Source: Sphingomonas sp. Leaf407 (GTDB taxonomy: Bacteria > Pseudomonadota > Alphaproteobacteria > Sphingomonadales > Sphingomonadaceae). Taken from it: a DNA stretch of 64,000 nt. The notes under the pieces are model-generated. The model searched no databases and was not told the DNA's origin. It worked only from the letters and a program-made list of their open reading frames with translations. Made by a program: the position numbers and the translations under genes. The stretch covers positions 186,001-250,000 of the forward strand of contig NZ_LMQO01000001.1 in assembly GCF_001425385.1 (NCBI RefSeq), in the 5' to 3' direction. Within the stretch, counting starts at the first letter, position 1, and the number at the start of each line of letters is the position of its first letter. Below, in pieces: positions 27,287 through 35,775 of this stretch.

Positions 27287-27603
27287 GCGGGCACAGCTAC
27301 AACGGCTTTACCGCTGCCGAACGTCGGGCCGGTGGTCGCGCTATCCGTCAGGCGCTGGCAGAGGGCGGGTTGCGTCCTTCTTCCTCCTGTTCGGTGTGCC
27401 GTGCTGGCCTGGGGCTGTCTCACCATTGGCACCTTGAGGACTACACGGCTCCCCTGTCCGCATATCCAATCTGTCGACGATGCCATTACGCGGTGCACAT
27501 CCGCTTCCGCCGCCCGGACTATTGGCAACGCTTCCTGCGGGAGCTTGGCGCAAAAACGTGGGTGCATGATCTCGCTGTCACGCCCATGCGTCAGCGTTTG
27601 TGA
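27283..27603 (+). CDS. HNH-like zinc-binding small protein
   Basis: 106 residues with Cys pairs C36-x2-C39 and C64-x2-C67 around the block SHHWHLEDY (H47, H48, H50), followed by H68 and H72. The order CxxC, HH, CxxCH, H is that of a treble-clef HNH endonuclease, though the central Asn is not obvious. The start overlaps the upstream stop by 4 nt. It is probably a DNA-acting protein of the island; a structural zinc protein is the alternative. Confidence 0.55.
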   Translation: MSGHSYNGFTAAERRAGGRAIRQALAEGGLRPSSSCSVCRAGLGLSHHWHLEDYTAPLSAYPICRRCHYAVHIRFRRPDYWQRFLRELGAKTWVHDLAVTPMRQRL

Positions 27604-27678
27604 TTTCGCGTCTGGCGTCGGCGGCGATGCCCTTACTATTGTGGGGCGCGAGCACTTAACGGCAGGAAGGAAATCCGA

Positions 27679-29112
27679 TTGCGACCACCAGCGGTGAGGA
27701 TCGTAAGGGCAAGGCACCGTGATCGCGCATCTTCACTGCCCGGCTTCGACCGTAACTTCCCGCCACAAACGCGCGAATGGGGCATCGACAAGCTGCAACT
27801 GAAACTGACAGGGCAGTGGCGCACGACGCTGGCGGATGGCCGCGCCTTTTTTGCTAACCGGTTGTCCGACCCTGCACTGCCATGGCTACGCAATCATGAT
27901 GCGAATAGGGGGGCTGTCACTGTCGAGACTGTCCAATCCTCCTTGCTGACGTTGTCCTTGAAGATTTCGGCAACGCGTTGCAGCGAGACGGAGGGAGCAA
28001 TCGTCGCTGAGCTGTCAGCGAACCCCACGCGCACCCTCGCGTCGTTGATCGCGAGGTTTGGCGATCAGGAGGATTTTCGGGCGCGGATATTCTCAATGGA
28101 TGTCCTGACTTTCTTCGGCGTCGCGGTCGAACCATCTGGCATCCCGCGCAGCCTTGATGGCTCAGACAACTATTTGCCGGATCGTCCTCCTGTCCGCAGC
28201 CTCCTTGGTGATGATCCGTTTGCCACGTTCATTCCCACTTACATCGCGCAGTTGCAGATCCTGCTAAGCCGAACGCTGTCGGAATACGACGGTGGGTTCG
28301 GGTTCGACGGAAGCGATCAAGTTATCGCATCGCCGGACGGCGTGATCCGACTGAGTTGGGGACAAGTCGCGGTTCCGCAAATCGAAACCTATTTCGAGAG
28401 GTTCCACCGGAACGCTATACCCGCTGTCAGGGGAGCCGCTGTGTCCATACTCGACGCGGACACCGCTTCGCGTGTTACGCTGTACCCGGCATATCAGGAG
28501 CAGCCCAGTCTGGAACGACATGGTGATCGTCTGGCGTTGACCGCCGCGATCTCATCAACGGTTGATGGTCGGCATACTCTATCCGTTTATGCCAAGACGC
28601 CTTCCCGCATCCGTTTTGAGGTGCGCCGTCAGCGGCGAGGTCGCTACGGGTCGGATGCGATTGGAAATAGGGGTGCAAGCTGCCCCCCGCACATGGCGCG
28701 TTTGGTCAACATTTTGCTGACCGTCGAGCGCCAAGATGCTGCCCGGCTAATTCGATGGACCGAGCTCTTCGAGTTTTTCGATGAACCGGACCTGCCTAGC
28801 ATCGGCGATCTCGCCTATGTCATGCGGGCCATCTTTCGTGCAGCGAATGGGTCGGCAGAGCTGTTCGACTTGCTGACGGAAAGGCTGTTGGTCGATGGTG
28901 GATTGGCGATAGGGATCAACCCCCAGATCAGTATAACTGCCATCCGTTATCTGGAGCGGGCAGGCGTGATCGAGAAAGGGCGGATACGTCACAGATACAG
29001 CCCATCCCAGATCGCTCGGTATAGGCTGGTTGGCGTTTATCGGTCCCTGCGTGAACGGATGCTAATGGGCATATCGGGCCAATCCGGTGCAGACATGACC
29101 CGCGCTATTTAA
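27679..29112 (+). CDS. Unrecognised 477-residue island protein with weak replication-initiator features
   Basis: Starts at a TTG with AGGAAGG 8 nt upstream. No family is recognised with confidence. Two features suggest a Rep-like protein: WGIDKLQLKLTG near residue 35, and in the middle LSVYAKTPSRIRFEVRRQR, which resembles the K-x-x-x-LRFE segment of phage/plasmid gene II-type initiators. The C-terminal 60 residues (NPQISITAIRYLERAGVIEK, then RYSPSQIARYRLV) look like a winged helix. It sits between the recombinase trio and the XRE gene, whose coding end overlaps it by 8 nt on the opposite strand. Confidence 0.6.
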   Translation: MRPPAVRIVRARHRDRASSLPGFDRNFPPQTREWGIDKLQLKLTGQWRTTLADGRAFFANRLSDPALPWLRNHDANRGAVTVETVQSSLLTLSLKISATRCSETEGAIVAELSANPTRTLASLIARFGDQEDFRARIFSMDVLTFFGVAVEPSGIPRSLDGSDNYLPDRPPVRSLLGDDPFATFIPTYIAQLQILLSRTLSEYDGGFGFDGSDQVIASPDGVIRLSWGQVAVPQIETYFERFHRNAIPAVRGAAVSILDADTASRVTLYPAYQEQPSLERHGDRLALTAAISSTVDGRHTLSVYAKTPSRIRFEVRRQRRGRYGSDAIGNRGASCPPHMARLVNILLTVERQDAARLIRWTELFEFFDEPDLPSIGDLAYVMRAIFRAANGSAELFDLLTERLLVDGGLAIGINPQISITAIRYLERAGVIEKGRIRHRYSPSQIARYRLVGVYRSLRERMLMGISGQSGADMTRAI

Positions 29113-29308
29113 ACAGAACGCCCGGATCGACCTTCAACGCGAGTGCTAGCTTCTCGACGACGATGATCGTCGGCGCACGCTTTCCACGCTCTATCCCGCT
29201 CATATAGGTCCGGTGAACGCCGACCATATCCGCAAACTCGTCCTGTGAGATAGCCGCTGCCTCGCGCAGCGACTTCACGTTCCGGCCAAATCGCTCCCTG
29301 ATGTCCAT
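29105..29308 (-). CDS. XRE family helix-turn-helix regulator
   Basis: 67 residues, a bare HTH_3 domain: FGRNVKSLREAAAISQDEF then GVHRTYMSGIERGKRAPTI and LALALKVDPGVLF. This is the form of small repressors of mobile elements and of the controller (C) proteins of restriction systems. It is transcribed away from a secreted-protein gene across a 117-nt gap that holds a GTCTACA inverted repeat. Auto-control and control of island genes are likely. Confidence 0.85.
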   Translation of the reverse strand: MDIRERFGRNVKSLREAAAISQDEFADMVGVHRTYMSGIERGKRAPTIIVVEKLALALKVDPGVLFK

Positions 29309-29353
29309 CGGCGACGATGGACCACAGTGTCTCCGATAGAACGACAGCCGATA

Positions 29354-29393
29354 GTCTACATATTTGTTGCCAGCAACCGAGCGCTCTGTAGAC
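29354..29393. promoter_or_regulatory. Inverted repeat GTCTACA / TGTAGAC in a divergent promoter
   Basis: GTCTACA at 29354-29360 and TGTAGAC at 29387-29393 lie between the XRE gene and the 154-aa gene. Candidate operator half-sites for the XRE protein, by position only. Confidence 0.3.
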
Positions 29394-29425
29394 CATGGGA
29401 TACAACTGTTTTGTTGGGAGGAACT

Positions 29426-29890
29426 ATGCGAAACCTGATTATCGCCGGTGTGGCTCTGCTGGCTGCGACGCCCGCGCAGGCCCATTGGCAGTATGCCAAG
29501 TGGGGAATGACACCTGCACAGGTAATCGCGGCTGGTAATGGCAAAGCGAAGGCGGCGGCGGGCGACAAGTCCGTGCAGGGTGACACCACCCGTGATGTAG
29601 AAACGGATTACAGCACGGGTGACCGCGTATTTCGCGCCAGTTTCTGGTTCGACGCCATTGGCCTCCAGAAGGTCACGTTGTCACCTACGGGGGAGCGGCG
29701 GTGCCTCGATTTGCGGCGCGATCTTTTGGCAAAATATGGAGAGCCGGTGGAGCGCGATCCTGGCTCGGTCGAAAGACTGATGTGGGCCGATAGGCCGTCC
29801 AATAATCGGATCGTCATCATCTTGGACGGCGATAGCTTCTGCGAGTTGCAGTATGCGCCGCTGGTATCGCGGGCAGGGGCGGGCCTCTAA
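29426..29890 (+). CDS. Exported protein of unknown function (154 aa)
   Basis: The ATG at 29426 is preceded by GGGAGGA. Signal peptide MRNLIIAGVALLAATPAQA with cleavage after AQA; the mature protein starts HWQYAKWGMTPAQV. That opening and the later LRRDLLAKYGEPVE recur in small periplasmic proteins of Sphingomonadales, but I know no function. One Cys pair (in RRCLDL and SFCELQY) may form a disulfide. Next gene starts 1 nt after its stop. Confidence 0.7.
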   Translation: MRNLIIAGVALLAATPAQAHWQYAKWGMTPAQVIAAGNGKAKAAAGDKSVQGDTTRDVETDYSTGDRVFRASFWFDAIGLQKVTLSPTGERRCLDLRRDLLAKYGEPVERDPGSVERLMWADRPSNNRIVIILDGDSFCELQYAPLVSRAGAGL

Positions 29891-29891
29891 C

Positions 29892-30242
29892 ATGATTGCC
29901 ATCCTCTTAGCCGCTGCGTTGGCATCGCAGTCTGCCTCGAAGTACGACGCGCCGCCGATTGATCCGAACAAAGAAGGGCTTCTCGCGATCATGCGGGAGC
30001 AACCGTTTTGGGAAGGCTCCTCGACGAAGACCCCGGATGAACTGACCCTTTGTGTCGTTAGCGCGCTTTGGCATCATGACATGAACGCCGGGGCCTTCCC
30101 GGCTGGCGGTTCGGTCTACGTCAAAACGCAGTTCACGCTTGCAAGACTGTCCCCCCGAAATGGAGGCGGTACGGATGTCACGCTATGGGGTGGTGGTGGA
30201 AGCAAGAGCGGGATCGTTCCTCGCGTCAGAGGCTGCTTGTAG
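29892..30242 (+). CDS. Small exported protein of unknown function (116 aa)
   Basis: Starts MIAILLAAALASQSASKYDAP, a short signal peptide, one base after the stop of the preceding exported-protein gene, so the two form an operon. It contains two Cys and a Gly-rich segment near the C-terminus (LWGGGGSKSG). No domain recognised. Confidence 0.55.
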   Translation: MIAILLAAALASQSASKYDAPPIDPNKEGLLAIMREQPFWEGSSTKTPDELTLCVVSALWHHDMNAGAFPAGGSVYVKTQFTLARLSPRNGGGTDVTLWGGGGSKSGIVPRVRGCL

Positions 30243-30250
30243 GCCAAGCG

Positions 30251-30264
30251 AGGGGCGTTCCCCT
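30251..30264 (+). terminator. Small hairpin after the exported-protein pair
   Basis: AGGGG-CGTT-CCCCT stem-loop 9 nt after the stop codon. It is short and lacks a T-run. The following 226 nt up to attR hold no gene I can support. Confidence 0.35.
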
Positions 30265-30408
30265 TCGTGAACATCGTAGCGAATAAAGAACATAACGCTG
30301 CTTTTTGCATGTTGGCGATCATCTCGGTGGAGTGAAGATCGTAGAGAGTGAGAGAGGGTATGGGTCATGTCTTCTGCTAGATTTTTCAATTTTCTGGCCA
30401 AGCTAGAT

Positions 30409-30429
30409 GCTACAAAAACCCCTACAAAC
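30409..30429 (+). repeat. Candidate integrase arm-type sites, right end
   Basis: GCTACAAAA (30409-30417) and CCTACAAAC (30421-30429) with a 12-nt period, the counterpart of the left-end pair at 15956-15976. Confidence 0.45.
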
Positions 30430-30490
30430 AGCATGATGGGCTGAGCTTTATGCCATTGTAAAATAATAATATTTAGGAAACTGTTGAGTG

Positions 30491-30507
30491 TCCCTCCCTC
30501 TCCGCCA
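30491..30507. repeat. attR: second copy of the 17-bp tRNA-derived repeat
   Basis: TCCCTCCCTCTCCGCCA, identical to the end of tRNA-Ser at 15874-15890. It marks the right end of the island. The rest of a tRNA is not present here. Confidence 0.92.
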
Positions 30508-31374
30508 CTACACGCATGAAATCCGGCGGCTCGGCGATCTCTCGCTAGCCCGTCAGGCATGTGGCCAATCTTGGCGATTCGCTTTCGCCATAGAACGGTC
30601 AACCATGCGGTTGTTCTGGTCTTCGGTAAAAATGCGGCCTTGCCGGTTGGCCGGCCTGTTTCTTCGTCGGGCGACGTGCCACGTCCTTGCGCAAGCCGTG
30701 CAAGGAGCAATGAGGCCGATCGGGTCCTGATCGAAAATGTGTTGCTGACTTGCCATTCGCCGATGCGGGAGATCGCCAGCGAACAGCCAGCAGTCTATCG
30801 TATTCTGCCAAGCTATATACTTGGGAGAACGATGTCCTGACGAGCATTGTTCTACATGGTTCGGGTTGACTGCGAACCGTTTTGGTCGGAAATTATCTTC
30901 ATCATTCTCTGAACCAAATATCACGCACGAATGCGCGATAATTTTCGGTGGCTTGTAATATCGAAAAATATTTATGAAATAATTATATGACTTACCCGCG
31001 CGTTTCGATTTTGATCGGTAAGTAATGTTATGATAAAAGTGATTTAAATTGAAGCTATCAAGAATTTTAAACAGAAAATACCCGTTTTCCATTTACGTGC
31101 ATTGTATAATATTGCAGCTTATTTTCGGGAATACCCAGAACGTAACCAAGCCGGCATAGCATTATTTCCATATTGCTTCGGAACCGATGCGGTATGTTGC
31201 ACGATTAGCTGCGGACCATGCGGGTTCAACTAGGTTCGGACACCCAAGCCCATGCACGACTTCCATCAGGAAGTCTTGCGCAAGCATTGAGCCAAATCCT
31301 GTTTGGTCGGATTTGGGCGGCGCTTCGGTAGAAGCGTCGTCGCCATCGATGTGTAGACAAGTCGGAGAGACGTA
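30508..31374. other. AT-rich stretch without a supported gene
   Basis: About 870 nt outside attR, clearly AT-richer than its surroundings, especially 30900-31100. The longest open frames (for example 30553-31092 minus) have no recognisable domain, poor codon bias and no ribosome binding site. The last 60 nt contain the leader of the MFS gene. It may be debris of older insertions at the same tRNA locus. Confidence 0.5.
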
Positions 31375-32625
31375 ATGGCAACGGCAATCGTCCCTTCCGG
31401 CACCGCCCGAAGCTCGCGGGGCACGACGCCGACCGGTACGCTCGATGCGCTCAATTTCTTTCTCGCTGATGTGCGCGACGGACTGGGTCCGTATCTGGCG
31501 ATCTATCTGCTGGTGGTGCGCGGGCCGTCGCATGGCTGGAACGAGGCGACGGTCGGGCTGGTCCTGACCATCGCCGGGATCGTCGGCCTGTTGTCGCAGA
31601 CGCCGGCAGGCGGGCTGATCGATCGGGCGAAGAACAAGCCGCGCATCGTCATCGCCGCCGCGCTGCTGGTGACGGCGAGCAGCCTGTCGCTGCCGATCGT
31701 TTCCGGCTTCACGATGGTGACGATCACCCAGTCGATCGCGGCGGCGGCGGGTGCGGTGTTCGCCCCCGCCATCTCGGCGATCACGCTGGGACTGGTCGGG
31801 CCCAAGCTGTTCGCCAAGCGCGTCGGTCGCAACGAAGCGTTCAACCATGCCGGCAACGCGGTGTCGGCCGGGCTGGCAGGCGTGCTTGCCTGGTCGTTCG
31901 GACCGGTCGTCGTCTTCTGGCTGATGGCGGCGCTGACCGTCGCCAGCGTCGTGGTGTCGGCGCGGCTGAACAACGACGACATCGACAACGCCGTCGCGCG
32001 TGGCCTCGACTGCGAACCCGAAGCGGGGTGCGAGGAGCCGAGCGGGTGGAAGACGCTGCTCGAAAATCGCCCGCTGATGATCTTCGCGCTCGCCGCCTTC
32101 ACCTTTCACCTCGCCAATGCGGCGATGCTGACGTCGGTCAGCCAGTTGCTGGGGCGCACCGTCGGCACCGACAAGGCGACGTCGCTGACCGCCGCGTGCA
32201 TCGTCGCCGCGCAACTAGTGATGGTGCCGGTCGCGATCGTCGTCGGCCGCAACACCGAACGCTGGGGCACCAAGCCGATGTTCCTCGTCGCGTTCGGTTT
32301 CCTCGCGATCCGGGGTGCGCTCTACACCGTATCGAACGATCCGTGGTGGCTGGTCGGGGTGCAGGCGCTCGACGGGATCGGGGCCGGCATCTTCGGCGCG
32401 CTGTTCCCGGTGATCGTCGCCGATCTGACCAAGGGGTCGGGCCGGTTCAATGTCAGCCAGGGAGTGGTGTCGAGCGTCTTCGGGCTTGGCGCGGCACTGT
32501 CGGCGACGCTCGCCGGATCGATCATCGTGTGGGCGGGATATAGCGCCGGATTCCTGACGCTGGCCGGAATCGCCGCCGTCGGCTTCGTCCTGTACCTGAT
32601 CGCGATGCCGGAAACGCACAAATGA
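31375..32625 (+). CDS. MFS transporter
   Basis: 416 residues with 12 predicted transmembrane segments. The cytoplasmic loop 2-3 motif appears as GGLIDRAKNKPRIVI. The ATG follows CGGAGAGACGTA. It starts a three-gene operon: the metallophosphoesterase ATG overlaps its stop (ATGA), and that gene overlaps an ArsB-type permease. The substrate is unknown. An organic phosphate or arsenical are possibilities raised by the neighbours, not by the sequence itself. Confidence 0.88.
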   Translation: MATAIVPSGTARSSRGTTPTGTLDALNFFLADVRDGLGPYLAIYLLVVRGPSHGWNEATVGLVLTIAGIVGLLSQTPAGGLIDRAKNKPRIVIAAALLVTASSLSLPIVSGFTMVTITQSIAAAAGAVFAPAISAITLGLVGPKLFAKRVGRNEAFNHAGNAVSAGLAGVLAWSFGPVVVFWLMAALTVASVVVSARLNNDDIDNAVARGLDCEPEAGCEEPSGWKTLLENRPLMIFALAAFTFHLANAAMLTSVSQLLGRTVGTDKATSLTAACIVAAQLVMVPVAIVVGRNTERWGTKPMFLVAFGFLAIRGALYTVSNDPWWLVGVQALDGIGAGIFGALFPVIVADLTKGSGRFNVSQGVVSSVFGLGAALSATLAGSIIVWAGYSAGFLTLAGIAAVGFVLYLIAMPETHK

Positions 32626-33749
32626 CCCAGCCGGCGGTGCTGAGCTGGGTCCATATCGGCGACCTGCATATGGACGAGGCGGGCGGCTGGGAAAGTCGCG
32701 ACCGGCTGGCGGCGATCGTTGCCGAGATCAACGACCATGTCGGTGACGGCGTGGATTTCGTCTACCTGCCCGGCGACAATGCAAACCATGCCACCGCCGA
32801 ACAATATCGCGTGATAACCGATACGCTGGCGTCGCTGCGCCTGCCGTACCGCGTGATCCCCGGCGACCATGATTACGAAACGGGCGATCTTGCACGGTAT
32901 GAGGCGGCCTTTCCGGTGGAAAACCGGCCAGAGGTGGAAGTGATCGCCGGTCATCGCTGCATCTTCCTCGACATCGTGTCGGCTGGCGCGGGCGGCCCCG
33001 ACTTCCGCCTGACCATGCACCACCGCAACCGCTTGCGGGCCGAACTGGCGCGGGCGGAGGCGGCGGGGCAGGTGCCGGTGGTCTTCATGCACGCCTATCC
33101 CGGCGACCTTGCGGCGGATGGCGAGGAGATCGCCCGCTTCCTCGCCGATGCCCGTGTCGCGTTCGTCGACACCGGCCATACCCATTATAACGAACTGCTG
33201 AACGACGGCCGCGTCGTCTATGGCGCGACCCGGTCGACCGGCGAGATCGAGGAAGGCGACGGCCGGCCCGGCTTCTCGATCGTCACGCTCCACGACCGCG
33301 TGCCGAGCTGGCGGTTCAAGGAAACGGGTGGCGCCTGGCCGTTCGTGCAGATCGTCGCCCCCGCCGACATCCGGCTGGTGACGCGCCCCGCCGATCCGAC
33401 GCAGGTGCCGCGCCCCGGCACGGTCAGCATCGTCGCCAGGCTGTTCGGCGATACCGATGGCCCGGTGCTGTTGTCGGTCGACGGCGGCTCCGACACGCCG
33501 ATGGTCGCGGCCGGCGAGGGCGGGCTATGGTCGGCGGCGGTCGAACTGGCGGCTGGCGCGCACCGGATCGCCGTGACCGCCGGCGACGACCGCGACGTGA
33601 TCGGGATATTGGTGCGCGGCGAGGCCGATACTCCCCGGCGCGGTGCGCCGATCGCTTCCGGCCGCGACCTCCACACCATCGGCGCATGGCCCGACCATGG
33701 TATCATGGGCACGCAACTCGGCCCCAACAAGAACGGACGACACTGGTGA
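32622..33749 (+). CDS. Calcineurin-like metallophosphoesterase
   Basis: 375 residues. The five metal-binding blocks are present: GDLHMD (13-18), LPGDNANH, IPGDHDYE, FMHAYPG and DTGHTHYNEL, as in the class III phosphodiesterase/PhoD-like group. A C-terminal beta-sandwich domain of about 110 residues (after VQIVAPADIRLV) follows the catalytic part. No signal peptide is seen, so it is probably cytoplasmic. It is coupled by 4-nt overlaps to transporter genes on both sides, so its substrate is probably taken up or produced by them. Confidence 0.87.
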   Translation: MTQPAVLSWVHIGDLHMDEAGGWESRDRLAAIVAEINDHVGDGVDFVYLPGDNANHATAEQYRVITDTLASLRLPYRVIPGDHDYETGDLARYEAAFPVENRPEVEVIAGHRCIFLDIVSAGAGGPDFRLTMHHRNRLRAELARAEAAGQVPVVFMHAYPGDLAADGEEIARFLADARVAFVDTGHTHYNELLNDGRVVYGATRSTGEIEEGDGRPGFSIVTLHDRVPSWRFKETGGAWPFVQIVAPADIRLVTRPADPTQVPRPGTVSIVARLFGDTDGPVLLSVDGGSDTPMVAAGEGGLWSAAVELAAGAHRIAVTAGDDRDVIGILVRGEADTPRRGAPIASGRDLHTIGAWPDHGIMGTQLGPNKNGRHW

Positions 33750-34996
33750 TCCTCGCGACCGGGGCGACCTGGGGAATTTGTGCGGCTGCAACCGCGGCGG
33801 TGATCGCGCGGCCGTTCCGCTGGCCCGAAGCGGTCTGGGCACTGGCCGGTGCCGCGCTGCTGCTGATCCTCGGCCTCCTGCCGGTGTCGGCGGCGCTGGG
33901 GGCGGTAGCGAAGGGCGGCGACGTCTATCTGTTCCTGATCGGCATGATGCTGTTGAGCGAGGTCGCGCGCGCCGAAGGACTGTTCGACTGGGTGGCGGCG
34001 ACCGCTGCGATCCATGCGCGCGGGTCGCCCACCCGGCTGTTCGCGCTGGTCTATGTCACCGGCATCGTCACCACCACCTTCCTGTCGAACGACGCGACCG
34101 CCGTCGTGCTGACCCCGGCGGTCTATGCCGCCGCGAAGAAGGCGAAGGCCGATCCGTTGCCGCTGCTGTTCGCCTGCGCGCTGATCGCCAATGCCGCCAG
34201 CTTCGTCCTGCCGATCTCCAATCCCGCCAACCTCGTGCTGTATGGCGGGAAGATGCCGCCGCTCGGGCAATGGTTCGCGTCGTTCGCTTGGCCGTCGCTG
34301 GCGGCGATCGGGGTGACGTTCCTCGTCCTGCGCTGGCTGGAGCGCGACCGGTTGGCGGGAACGTGCATCAGCACCGTCGAGCGCACGCCGCTGACACTGG
34401 GGGGCAAGGCCGCGTTCGTCGGTATCGTCGCCACGGCGGCGGTGTTGCTGGTGGTGTCGGCGCTCGACATCGAACTGGGGCTGCCGACCGCGATCGCCGG
34501 GATCGCCACGACGCTGGTGGTCTGCGCCATCGCCCGCTCGTCGCCGGTCACGTTGCTGCGCGACGTGTCGTGGAGCGTGCTGCCGCTCGTCGCCGGGCTG
34601 TTCATATTGGTCGAGGCGCTCGACCTGACCGGAGTGATCGGACAGGTCGCGGCGGCGCTGCGCGCGGCCTCGTCCGATCCGGTCCGGGCAGCGGCAGTGT
34701 CGGGCACGATCCTCGCCTTCGCATCGAACCTGATGAACAACCTGCCCGCCGGGCTGGTCGCCAGTACCGCGGTGGCACAGGCGCAGCCGCCGCGGTTGGT
34801 GGTCGACGCGCTGCTGATCGGCGTCGACCTCGGCCCCAATTTGTCGATCACCGGCAGTCTGGCGACGATCCTATGGTTGCAGGCAATCCGCCGCGAGGGG
34901 CAGGACGTCGGCTTCTGGCGCTTCCTGAAGGTCGGGGCCGTCGCGATGCCGCTGGCGCTTGTGGCGGCGCTCGGCACGCGGATCGCGCTGGGCTGA
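33746..34996 (+). CDS. ArsB/NhaD-type ion permease
   Basis: 416 residues from a GTG that overlaps the phosphoesterase stop (GTGA). About 10-12 membrane segments. Two family signature loops are seen: TTFLSNDATAVVLTPAVY in the first half and FASNLMNNLPAGLV in the second, the paired Asn-containing hairpins of the ion transporter superfamily. ArsB proteins export arsenite. This one lacks neighbouring arsR, arsC or arsA and could equally move another oxyanion or dicarboxylate. Last gene of the operon. Confidence 0.83.
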   Translation: MILATGATWGICAAATAAVIARPFRWPEAVWALAGAALLLILGLLPVSAALGAVAKGGDVYLFLIGMMLLSEVARAEGLFDWVAATAAIHARGSPTRLFALVYVTGIVTTTFLSNDATAVVLTPAVYAAAKKAKADPLPLLFACALIANAASFVLPISNPANLVLYGGKMPPLGQWFASFAWPSLAAIGVTFLVLRWLERDRLAGTCISTVERTPLTLGGKAAFVGIVATAAVLLVVSALDIELGLPTAIAGIATTLVVCAIARSSPVTLLRDVSWSVLPLVAGLFILVEALDLTGVIGQVAAALRAASSDPVRAAAVSGTILAFASNLMNNLPAGLVASTAVAQAQPPRLVVDALLIGVDLGPNLSITGSLATILWLQAIRREGQDVGFWRFLKVGAVAMPLALVAALGTRIALG

Positions 34997-35190
34997 CGCG
35001 ACCACCCATCGGCGTGCCGGAGCGGCGCGAGTTGCCGGCAAACGGCCATCGTTCCCGATCGCTTCGATTCTTGTGCGGAATTACTGTCAGACGCCGGCCG
35101 GGTTCGGTCCGATCGACCCGCACGGTCGTGGCGTCAGGCTTCCGCTGCCGCCGAGTGACGAACCCCGCTGCCTCATGCTGGCCGCGTTCC

Positions 35191-35775
35191 TCAGGGGACG
35201 ATGGGGCAGGGGTCGATCACGAGCATCAGGCGACGGCCGCCGGTCGCGACGATCGGTGGCGACCGGTGCAGGACGCTCGGCGGGTCGAGCAGCAGCCGGC
35301 CCTTGAACACTCCGACCGACCCGGTCGCGACATCGCGAACCGCGTCCGGTTCGTCGGCGTCGCACCACTGCGTCCCCGGCCCAGCATAGGTGCATAACAG
35401 CCGCAGCGTGACGTAATCGGCGTGAAACCGGCGGCAGGAGTCGGTCTCGATCACGTCGAGCCGGACCCGCAGCCGGTCCTCGCCGGTCAGCGCGGCATGA
35501 CGGGCGACGAGCATCGCAATGTCCCGCCCCAGCACATCCGCGAGCATGTCGCCATAGCCGGCTGCCCGCAGGTCGCCGTCGACCGCATCGCCCGCGCGGC
35601 AATCGAGCCGGACGTCGTCGATCGTCGCATAGTCGAGCCCGTCGAGCGCATCGCGGAGCGCCGGGTCGAGTCCGCGCGACCAGAGCACGAGCGCGACTTC
35701 CGGCCGGGCGATCGCATCGAGCGCGGCGGCATCGGTGCCGGCGACGACCTGCCGGGGCAGCGTCGTCACGGTCAT
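35191..35775 (-). CDS. DUF1826 family protein
   Basis: 194 residues, start overlapping the stop of the CobW-type GTPase (ATGA). The conserved features are the [20 protein letters not shown] block, the following H, and [12 protein letters not shown]1826 genes accompany COG0523 GTPases under Zur control in proteobacteria, and several Cys and His could bind metal, but the biochemical role is unknown. A degraded second copy lies at 45128-45540. Confidence 0.75.
   Translation of the reverse strand: MTVTTLPRQVVAGTDAAALDAIARPEVALVLWSRGLDPALRDALDGLDYATIDDVRLDCRAGDAVDGDLRAAGYGDMLADVLGRDIAMLVARHAALTGEDRLRVRLDVIETDSCRRFHADYVTLRLLCTYAGPGTQWCDADEPDAVRDVATGSVGVFKGRLLLDPPSVLHRSPPIVATGGRRLMLVIDPCPIVP

Noticed and set aside
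31021..31040. Zur-like sequence GTAATGTTATGATAAA before the MFS operon
   Set aside because: Only half of the palindrome is present, it lies over 300 nt from the gene, and the region is AT-rich enough to give it by chance.
30553..31092. 179-codon minus-strand frame in the AT-rich stretch after attR
   Set aside because: No ribosome binding site, no domain and mixed amino-acid composition; AT-rich DNA gives such frames by chance.
33746..34996. Complete arsenic resistance operon
   Set aside because: No arsR, arsC, arsA or arsH in the neighbourhood; the permease family alone does not show arsenic as substrate.
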